From the NCBI RefSeq assembly GCF_016785185.1, contig NZ_JAEKDY010000019.1: a stretch of 41,345 nt of DNA; one strand, 5' to 3'. The stretch comes from Heyndrickxia sporothermodurans (GTDB lineage Bacteria; Bacillota; Bacilli; Bacillales; Bacillaceae_C). Positions 36,089-41,345 of the stretch are shown one piece after another. Each line of letters begins with the position of its first letter. The first letter of the stretch is position 1. The notes beneath the pieces were generated by a model, which had not been told where the DNA came from, searched no databases, and saw nothing but the letters and a program-made list of their open reading frames with translations. The position numbers and the translations under genes were made by a program.

Positions 36089-36115
36089 GGTGTCAGGCAC
36101 CTGGTGTCAGGCACC
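36089..36115. repeat. Short palindromic repeat GGTGTCAGGCACC, tandem pair
   Basis: Two exact copies of the 13-mer (36089-36101 and 36103-36115) are separated by one T between rnr and smpB. Alone or together they could fold as hairpins. A third copy is at 32455-32467. Confidence 0.75.
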
Positions 36116-36149
36116 TTTTAGGTCTTAAGATCTAGGGGGAGTTGAAAAT

Positions 36150-36617
36150 ATGCCAAAAGGAGAAGGCAAGGTTGTAGCCCAAAATAAAAAGGCAAATCAT
36201 GATTATTTTATCGAGGAAACATTTGAAGCAGGGATCGTCCTTCAAGGAACGGAAATTAAATCGATTCGTGCAGGACGTGTGAACTTAAAGGATTCATATG
36301 CGCGAATTCATAAAGGTGAAGTGTTCATCTATAATATGCACATCAGCACATATGAACAAGGAAATCGCTATAATCATGATCCATTGCGGGAAAGAAAATT
36401 ATTGCTTCATCGTAAACAAATTAATAAATTAATCGGTGAAACGAAGGAAGCAGGATATGCATTAGTTCCTCTTAAAATGTATTTAAAAGATGGCTATGCA
36501 AAGGTTTTAATTGGACTTGGAAAAGGGAAAAAGAAATATGACAAACGAGAAGATTTAAAGAAAAAAGAAGCAAAACGTGAGATTGAAAAAGCGTTTAAAG
36601 CACGTCAGCAAATGTAG
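36150..36617 (+). CDS. smpB: SsrA-binding protein
   Basis: A 155-residue OB-fold protein that binds tmRNA and brings it to stalled ribosomes. Family motifs are KKANHDYFIEETFEAGIVLQGTEIKSIRAGRVNLKDSY, HISTYEQGNRYNHDP, R-RKLLLH and the basic tail KGKKKYDKREDLKKKEAKREI. GGGGGAG precedes the ATG. Its RNA partner is the next gene. Confidence 0.97.
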   Translation: MPKGEGKVVAQNKKANHDYFIEETFEAGIVLQGTEIKSIRAGRVNLKDSYARIHKGEVFIYNMHISTYEQGNRYNHDPLRERKLLLHRKQINKLIGETKEAGYALVPLKMYLKDGYAKVLIGLGKGKKKYDKREDLKKKEAKREIEKAFKARQQM

Positions 36618-36634
36618 CTTACACAAATTTACAA

Positions 36635-36662
36635 TTGCATTTATCGCGAAACATGGTATAAT
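36635..36662 (+). promoter_or_regulatory. ssrA promoter
   Basis: TTGCAT (36635-36640) and a consensus TATAAT (36657-36662) with 16-nt spacing, about 90 nt before the mature 5' end of tmRNA. The leader between them would be removed by processing. Confidence 0.65.
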
Positions 36663-36753
36663 AAGACATGTAACAGCCAGTTACTTTTAATGTTAAGCTC
36701 AGTTGTCTCGAGCGTCTTTCTCTTTATAAAAGAGATCGTAACCTTTCTATCAT

Positions 36754-37395
36754 GGGGACGTTACGGATTCGACAGGGACAGTTTGAGCTTAAGTTGCGAG
36801 TCGAGGGGGTCGTCCTCGTAAAAACGCCAAAGCCAATAATAACTGGCAAAAACAACAATAACCTCGCTTTTGCAGCGTAAGCTAGCATAGCGGATCCTCC
36901 CTCCATCGCCCATGTGGTAGGGTCAGGGTCTCAACTTTAGTGGGCTACGCCGGTTGTCCTCCGCCTGAGGACGATGGAAGAGACCAATCAGGCTAGCACT
37001 TCGGACGCCCGTCGATAGGCAGATGAAGTTGCGAAATACGAATATATCGACTACACTCGTAGACGCTTAAGTGGCAATGTTTCTGGACGTGGGTTCGATT
37101 AGTAAATAGTCGCCTTATGTGGTAACACATAAGTGAAAATCCGGCTTTATCGGTGAAACCTAAGTCACAAACAGTGATAGGGCAATGCCGAGCGGTATGT
37201 GGAGCAATCCAACAGCCGTGTATCGACTTATAGGCTGCCTCATGGGTAGTACTAGGATGCGGAATTCTGCATGAAGGATCTCATGTAAATTTATATTTCG
37301 CATAATACGCCGGGGTACCTAAAGGAAAATTAGGTACAAGATATAGTCAGTGCCATTACGAAAGTATGGAATAGCACGTCCCACCGTCTCCACCA
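36754..37395 (+). ncRNA. ssrA: tmRNA gene, interrupted by an intron in the T-loop
   Basis: The 5' end GGGGACGTTACGG and 3' end CCGTCTCCACCA pair as the tRNA-like acceptor stem (GGGGACG with CGTCTCC), with CCA encoded. The tag reading frame starts at GGC 36845 and ends at TAA 36878-36880, giving (A)GKNNNNLAFAA, a typical Bacillus-type degradation tag ending in AA. The T-arm is split: GTGGG-TTCGAT lies at 37089-37099 and T-CCCAC resumes at 37379. The exons are 36754-37099 and 37379-37395, giving a mature RNA of 363 nt, normal for Bacillus. tmRNA with SmpB rescues stalled ribosomes and tags their products for ClpXP. Confidence 0.95.
37100..37378 (+). other. Group I intron inside ssrA
   Basis: A 279-nt insertion between T-loop bases of tmRNA. 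P1: exon CGAT plus intron TA pairs with TAGTCG at 37107-37112 around the loop GTAAA, with the U-G wobble (37099 with 37109) exactly at the 5' splice site. P2: an 8-bp hairpin at 37114-37133 with GTAA loop. A 6-bp hairpin lies at 37256-37271. P8: GTACCTAA / TTAGGTAC at 37315-37337, followed directly by AAGATATAGTC (37338-37348), the S-type strand of P7. A P9-type hairpin (CCATTA / TATGG) comes before the last base, G37378. The first-strand P7 and P3 pairings are not fully resolved by eye, and the subgroup is not assigned. It has no ORF. Confidence 0.88.
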
Positions 37396-37440
37396 AATAC
37401 ATATTTAATGTACATTGGTGGAAAATAACCAATATATTAT

Positions 37441-37473
37441 AAAAGCGACTCATATAATAATGAGTCGCTTTTT
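37441..37473. terminator. Bidirectional terminator between ssrA and the homing endonuclease gene
   Basis: A 13-bp stem AAAAGCGACTCAT / ATGAGTCGCTTTT with loop ATAATA and flanking A and T tracts. It separates the two convergent genes. Confidence 0.85.
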
Positions 37474-37872
37474 ATAATTTAAAAAAGTTATCTTCAAACA
37501 ATATCTTCTTTTTAAGAAGCTCCGGAGTATATTTCCCATTACGAGGAGTTACCGAATCATAATTTTCGAGAATCCAAATCGAGCGCAATCTTTTTTGTTT
37601 AATTCTTAGAAATGGTAATACATTCTGCAATGTATAGAAAACATCTGATTTCTTTTTTATATATAAAGTATATGAATCTTTATACTTATCTGGATGATAA
37701 TTCTTTTTATTGTTCCACCGGTAATAGATTGGATATAAATGAGAAGTTCTTTATCTGTTGATGCAATTGTTATACATGGACGTCGATTTTCTTTTTCGTG
37801 CATTCTTGTTAAAGTAATGCTGCCTTCTCCATCAATAATGCCTGCCACATAAGAGGCTTCCCATTTTTTCAT
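37472..37872 (-). pseudogene. LAGLIDADG homing endonuclease, frameshifted
   Basis: The minus strand starts MKKWEASYVAGIIDGEGS, with the LAGLIDADG motif at residues 9-17 (catalytic acid E16). The frame is lost after about residue 56. Another frame continues from there (KKNYHPDKYKDSYTLYIKKK, then YTLQNVLPFLRIKQKRLRSIW) to a TAA at 37472-37474, and these are typical C-terminal features of one-motif intron endonucleases. One missing A in the run at 37704-37708 would join both halves into 133 residues, a normal length. It could be a true mutation or a sequencing error in a homopolymer. A GGGGGA ribosome site and a promoter with an SOS box lie upstream. The gene is antisense to ssrA and outside the intron. 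Confidence 0.85.
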
Positions 37873-37899
37873 TATGATTCCCCCTGTTTCTAACTATAC

Positions 37900-37913
37900 G
37901 AAACATACGTTCT
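37900..37913 (-). promoter_or_regulatory. LexA (DinR) SOS box upstream of the homing endonuclease
   Basis: The minus strand reads AGAACGTATGTTTC, which fits 13 of 14 positions of the Bacillus consensus CGAACRNRYGTTYC. It begins just downstream of the -10 element and ends 27 nt before the ATG, a position where LexA would block transcription. Confidence 0.7.
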
Positions 37914-37919
37914 TATCCT

Positions 37920-37948
37920 ATTGTATTTTAGATAATTTTTATTTGCAA
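37920..37948 (-). promoter_or_regulatory. Promoter of the homing endonuclease gene
   Basis: On the minus strand TTGCAA (37943-37948) and TACAAT (37920-37925) have exact 17-nt spacing. Transcription would start near 37913, within the SOS box. The remaining sequence up to 38173 shows no gene. Confidence 0.6.
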
Positions 37949-38173
37949 TATTAAACTAAAAATAGTTCGCAGGAAAAGTAAGCAGTTTCGTATTTAAATG
38001 AATTTGTGTAAACAATAGAAAACTGGTTTCATAAAATAACCAAACAGATACACTTAAATTCAAACGGTTAACAAAATGTTCACAAATTTTCAGAAGTGGG
38101 GTGCCATTTTTCTTCATAAATTTATATTTCATATATGAAGGCAATTTCATGTGAGGAAAGGGCAGGGATGAAG

Positions 38174-39010
38174 ATGGCGAAATATAGAATGGTGGGTACG
38201 GATTTTTGGAAGAATCCGATTGTTATAGAAGAGATGATCCCTGAGGAAAAATATTTTCACCTTTATCTACTTACGAATCCGCATACTACGCAAATTGGAA
38301 TCTATCGAATTACGAAGAAACAAATGGCGTTTGATTTGGGCTATTCGATTGAGAGTGTTCAATCGTTAATGGAGCGATTCGAGAAGCACCATCAGTTGAT
38401 TCGTTACAATCCTGAAACAAGGGAGCTAGCGATTAAGAACCGGGGAAGAGAGAACATTCAAAAAGTTGGAAAGCCGGTCATTGATTGTATTGTTTCCGAA
38501 TTAAAAGAGGTAGAGGATCACTCGCTTATACAATATGTTTCAGAATTCATATATAGAGAAGATATCCGCAGCATGTATGAAGCTTTTTATCACCAAAAAG
38601 TGATGCTCATGGAAACGGTAGAAAAAGAGGATGATGAAAAAGTTCCATGTGAAGAAATTGGCGATACGTTACGGTTTCATTACACGATTGGTGGACAAAA
38701 AGAAAAAGAAAAACAAAAACATCATAAAGATCTCTATCCAAGTATAGAGAATAATCCACACATAGCGAATCCGTCACTAAGTATTCCAAAAAATGATGAT
38801 GTGAAGGAAATTATGGGGTTTTGGGATACAAATAGATTTGGTTTCTCGAACCTAGTTGCAAAAGAACGGTTGTTGTCGTGGTTAAATGCTTCAAGTTTTC
38901 TTCAACCGAAGGAAATGGTTATAGCCATGAAAATAGCCTATGCCAAGGCATTGGTGAGGATCTTTGAAACGTCTTGGGAACTTCAACATCATTATAGAAA
39001 CGATCCTTAG
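38174..39010 (+). CDS. Phage-type DnaD-domain replication protein, probably degraded
   Basis: A 278-residue protein from the ATG at 38174, chosen since GGCAGGG lies 7 nt upstream. Residues 1-95 form a winged helix typical of phage replication initiators (KYRMVGTDFWKNPIVIEEM, GIYRITKKQMAFDLGYSIESVQSLMERF). A charged linker leads to a partial DnaD domain (EIMGFWDTNRFGFSNLVAKERLLSWLNASSFLQPKEMVI). The usual end of that domain (about NNKRRLSYVVGILKNWE) is replaced by the shorter AKALVRIFETSWELQ, which suggests an internal deletion. In phages such proteins help load the helicase. No other phage genes are near, so this is a likely prophage remnant. Confidence 0.7.
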   Translation: MAKYRMVGTDFWKNPIVIEEMIPEEKYFHLYLLTNPHTTQIGIYRITKKQMAFDLGYSIESVQSLMERFEKHHQLIRYNPETRELAIKNRGRENIQKVGKPVIDCIVSELKEVEDHSLIQYVSEFIYREDIRSMYEAFYHQKVMLMETVEKEDDEKVPCEEIGDTLRFHYTIGGQKEKEKQKHHKDLYPSIENNPHIANPSLSIPKNDDVKEIMGFWDTNRFGFSNLVAKERLLSWLNASSFLQPKEMVIAMKIAYAKALVRIFETSWELQHHYRNDP

Positions 39011-39066
39011 TTTAGAATGTTTTTAGGACAACCCCCATATGAATAGAGTAAATAGGGGGGATTAAC

Positions 39067-39645
39067 ATGTTTGCCAGAATTGCTGCAATGATAATAGGGA
39101 GTGGTCTTATAGGGATTGGAGTGAATGGCTTTTTGGTTCCTCATCATTTACTAGATGGAGGAATTATCGGTCTAGCCCTTATATTGCATTATTATTTTGA
39201 CTTTCAAACAGGGTTATGGTCGGCGCTGTTAAGTATACCATTAATCCTTTATGCATGGGTGAAGGATCGGGGCCAATTTCACGGCAGTATTTACGGAATG
39301 ATTGTGACAGCTGTTTTTCTGGATTTGCTCGCTCCCTATCAATTTCCTCTTCCCATTTGGTTGAGTGCTATTTTGGGTGGAGCCATTTGTGGGATTGGAG
39401 TGGGTTTAATGCTCCGTTACAAGACAAGTACTGGGGGAACCGACTTGATAGCTTATTTCATAGCTAAAGCAACCCCATTGAGTATAGGGCTAATTATTGC
39501 TATATTGGATGGTATCATCGTCTTAATCGGGTTTCAAACGTTGGGACTTTGGAGCGTCGTATTTTCAAGCATCACCATTTTGTCTGCTGGGCTTCTAGCA
39601 AATATCTGTTATGAACGTCCGAATAATGGGTCTGTCCCCAACTAA
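39067..39645 (+). CDS. YitT-family membrane protein, short form
   Basis: A 192-residue protein with five hydrophobic segments (about 5-25, 30-60, 75-95, 98-118, 135-178) and the family patterns GFLVPHHLLDGGIIGLALILHY and YKTSTGGTDLIAYFIAK. It has only the membrane part; the C-terminal DUF2179 domain of many YitT proteins is absent. Function is unknown for the family. The last residues (NNGSVPN) follow a GGG-TCTGT-CCCC sequence that looks like another short palindrome, so the natural end may have changed. GGGGGG precedes the ATG. Confidence 0.78.
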   Translation: MFARIAAMIIGSGLIGIGVNGFLVPHHLLDGGIIGLALILHYYFDFQTGLWSALLSIPLILYAWVKDRGQFHGSIYGMIVTAVFLDLLAPYQFPLPIWLSAILGGAICGIGVGLMLRYKTSTGGTDLIAYFIAKATPLSIGLIIAILDGIIVLIGFQTLGLWSVVFSSITILSAGLLANICYERPNNGSVPN

Positions 39646-39685
39646 GTGTTAAAATTGTAATCAAATTACTTAAGGAGTGACAAAG

Positions 39686-40444
39686 GTGGCACGTGTATTA
39701 TTTATTAATATTGGATCTGAAGGGCATATCAATCCAACGATTGGCGTTGTACAAGAGCTTATTTCTCGTGGAGAAGAAGTCGTATACTTTGCGATTGAAG
39801 ATTTTCGAGAGCGTATTGAGAAGACAGGAGCAACGGTACGAACAGTAGACGGTCAAAAATTTATTAAAGCGTTTATCTCGGGTGGCAGAAATAATGTACT
39901 CGAAAGAATTAATGGTCTTTTACAAACGACAGATATCGTCATTCCAAGTGTTCTTGAACAGATTGAAGGAGAACATTTTGATTACATTATCCACGATTCC
40001 ATGTTTGGTTGTGGACGCTTACTTGCTCAAATTCTTAAACTTCCCGCAATCAATTCGTGTACTACTTTTGCTCAGACCGAAGAAGCATTCGATAAAATGT
40101 TCGAACAGCTTTCTGATAAAATACCTGCTGAAACATTCAATGAATTTCAAAGGCTGACAGAGATGGTGAAGGAAAAGTATAGTGTTGAAATCCGTTCCCC
40201 TTACGAAGTTTTTTGTAATCCGGCATCACTTACAATTGTTTATACAATAAAAGAATTTCAGCCTTTTGGAGAAGACTTCGATCAAACTTATAAATTTGTA
40301 GGACCATCTATCACTTCACGATTAAATCAAGAAACTTTCGACATTCCTGCAATCAAGGGAAAGAGCCCAATCTATATTTCACTGGGAACTGTCGTAAATC
40401 AGGCGATTGATTTCTATAAGCTTTGTTTTAAAGCATTTGTGTAA
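39686..40444 (+). pseudogene. Macrolide-type (MGT) glycosyltransferase, cut by a transposon
   Basis: The frame starts at GTG 39686 with AAGGAG 8 nt upstream. The sequence VARVLFINIGSEGHINPTIGVVQEL is the typical N-terminus of GT1 enzymes such as YjiC/YojK. It reaches YISLGTVVNQAIDFYKLCFKAF and then stops at a few residues of foreign sequence. Members are about 390-400 residues, so the C-terminal UDP-sugar binding domain is missing. The break coincides with the transposon end at 40440. The product is expected to be inactive. Confidence 0.85.
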
Positions 40445-40584
40445 ACGAGCACATTATTCCGGATACACTTTTTCAAATTACTCCAGTCAATTTACCGAAA
40501 TAATGTGCGTATTTTTTTACAATGTTTCCGATTATGCAAAATCTTGTTCGAATTATTTCATCTATATAGATAAAGAGAAATCCC

Positions 40585-40845
40585 CTAAAAAGGGGAATCT
40601 ACTGGTATATAATCGTGCTTTTCTATTTTAATCTTATATATTTCATCTATGTGAAGGATAAAGCTAACATCATAATCTAAAGTAATAAACCAATCCAAAT
40701 CCTTTTGTAAATGTGTCCGAAAGTACTTGTTTCGAATACGAAGCTCAAACGAATCGCCCTGACCCATCCAGTATGCTTGTTGCCCAATCCAGACTCTCCA
40801 CTCTTGGTCGCGATGGTCAAATACTAATATCCCCCGTGATATCAT
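40585..40845 (-). CDS. Small transposon-borne protein (DUF5348-like)
   Basis: An 86-residue protein with alternating aromatic and charged residues (WRVWIGQQAYWMGQGDSFELRI, then DLDWFITLDYDVSFILH). The layout recalls DUF5348 proteins found in Firmicute transposons, but the match is by memory and weak. Its start overlaps the stop of the ATPase gene by four bases (ATGA), so they are coupled. Function unknown. Confidence 0.55.
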   Translation of the reverse strand: MISRGILVFDHRDQEWRVWIGQQAYWMGQGDSFELRIRNKYFRTHLQKDLDWFITLDYDVSFILHIDEIYKIKIEKHDYIPVDSPF

Positions 40846-41345
40846 AAACTGCTGTCCTCTATAGCCAACCTTACGATTTCTTCGTCAATTTGTTCCTTCT
40901 TTAACTGCGATCCAAACAGTAGACTATTGATTGTGAGTTTGTTGATGACACGTGGCCATCCTTGAGAACGTAAGGCAATGGCTTCTATTGCTGATTCGGT
41001 AAAGATGGGCATCTTCGCCCCAGCTATTTTCATATGATGATCGATGTATTTTGCTACTTCCTCCCTTGATAATGGCTGTATTTCAAATTTCGCGATTACT
41101 CTTTGAGAAAGCGGACGATGGTGAGTTAAGGTTAATCGCGTCTTTAAATGTGGCAACCCCGCCATAATTAAGATAAATGGGTTTATAGAATCCATTTGAA
41201 AATTAAATAAAATTGCTATATCCTGTAAAAAAGCATCTTTTGCCATATGCATTTCATCTAATATAAACACGGGAGTAATTTTTCGTTCTCCTGCCATTCG
41301 CTCAATCCCTTGTTGAATTTGCCGAAAAAGATCTACCTTACGAAA
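40842..41345 (-). CDS. ExeA-like AAA ATPase, N-terminus outside the window
   Basis: The minus-strand frame is open to the window edge; an internal ATG at 41297 is probably not the start, since FRKVDLFRQIQQGIERMAGER runs through it. The visible part holds Walker B VFILDEMHMAKD, sensor-1-like ILIMAGLPHLK, LSQRVIAKFEIQPLSREEVAKYIDHHM and RSQGWPRVINKL, all of the ExeA/TniB/IstB-like group. In transposons such ATPases work with a DDE transposase in target choice. The Walker A lies beyond the edge. Confidence 0.85.
   Translation of the reverse strand, partial: FRKVDLFRQIQQGIERMAGERKITPVFILDEMHMAKDAFLQDIAILFNFQMDSINPFILIMAGLPHLKTRLTLTHHRPLSQRVIAKFEIQPLSREEVAKYIDHHMKIAGAKMPIFTESAIEAIALRSQGWPRVINKLTINSLLFGSQLKKEQIDEEIVRLAIEDSSL

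Larger units (their letters stand above)
40440..41345 (-). mobile_element. End of a transposon with DUF5348-like and ExeA-like genes
   Basis: The element begins TGTAAACGAGCAC right after the broken glycosyltransferase frame. Inside the first 70 nt is an inverted pair: GCACATTATTCCGG (40449-40462) and CCGAAATAATGTGC (40495-40508), which could be paired transposase binding sites. It carries two leftward genes and leaves the window at 41345. A transposase gene is expected beyond the edge but not seen. The far end and any target duplication cannot be checked. Confidence 0.65.

Noticed and set aside
37100..37378. Insertion in ssrA read as an integrated island or att site
   Set aside because: It is only 279 nt, has no ORF or flanking direct repeat, and the P1 wobble, P8 and S-type motif fit a group I intron better. 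A group II intron is also rejected since there is no GUGYG start or domain V-like hairpin.
37472..37872. Endonuclease as part of the intron
   Set aside because: The 3' exon with CCA ends at 37395 and a terminator lies between; the gene is on the opposite strand.
1..41345. CRISPR arrays, rRNA genes, riboswitches, T-boxes
   Set aside because: I looked for regularly spaced repeats, rRNA segments and leader structures before operons and saw none that I could support.

Overview
This window looks like a chromosomal segment of a low-GC Gram-positive bacterium of the family Bacillaceae. The reasons are gene order and protein sequence: hprK-lgt-yvoD-yvoF, trxB, yvcI-rapZ-yvcK-whiA-crh, clpP, sigL, cggR-gapA-pgk-tpi-pgm-eno, secG-estA-rnr-smpB-ssrA all occur in Bacillus-like genomes, and the cell-wall, HprK/Crh, CtsR and CggR systems are typical of the group. 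The genus cannot be fixed from the sequence alone.

Layout. (1) Positions 1-8800 are an AT-rich cell-surface island: the end of an IS3-family element, a TagF-like glycerophosphotransferase gene that has probably lost its 5' end to that element, mnaA (UDP-GlcNAc 2-epimerase), a secreted helveticin J-like protein, the teichoic acid exporter genes tagG and tagH, and a family 2 glycosyltransferase. (2) 9000-11500: the yvlB/yvlD envelope-stress pair and a CwlC-like amidase with a SPOR tail. (3) 11600-22100: carbon-control and housekeeping genes (hprK, lgt, yvoD, yvoF, a TPR protein, trxB, nudix yvcI, rapZ, yvcK/glmR, whiA, crh). HprK is the kinase for Crh, so both halves of that regulatory pair are here. 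(4) 22080-23350: clpP under a CtsR-type operator, a nested repeat with a perfect 25-bp palindrome, and a tRNA-Arg(CCG). (5) 23490-32410: sigL, a glutaredoxin-like gene and the central glycolytic operon with its repressor CggR. A repeat and a terminator sit between gapA and pgk. (6) 32500-37400: secG, estA, rnr, smpB and ssrA, the last three being partners in ribosome rescue. (7) 37400-41345: a decaying accessory region with a frameshifted homing endonuclease, a phage-type DnaD-like protein, a YitT-like membrane protein, a glycosyltransferase cut by a transposon, and the start of that transposon (DUF5348-like protein and ExeA-like ATPase).

The most notable feature is the tmRNA gene. Its T-loop is split by a 279-nt sequence (37100-37378) with the marks of a group I intron: a P1 hairpin with a U-G wobble exactly at the 5' splice site, a P2 hairpin, a P8 hairpin followed by the S-type motif AAGATATAGTC, and a terminal G. 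Only 17 nt of tmRNA lie 3' of it. Next to ssrA, on the opposite strand and outside the intron, is a single-motif LAGLIDADG homing endonuclease gene with a one-base frameshift. Its promoter has a near-consensus LexA (DinR) box just downstream of the -10, which suggests that this endonuclease is or was SOS-induced. Introns in tmRNA genes have been described before. The separate, SOS-boxed, antisense endonuclease is the part I would look at first.
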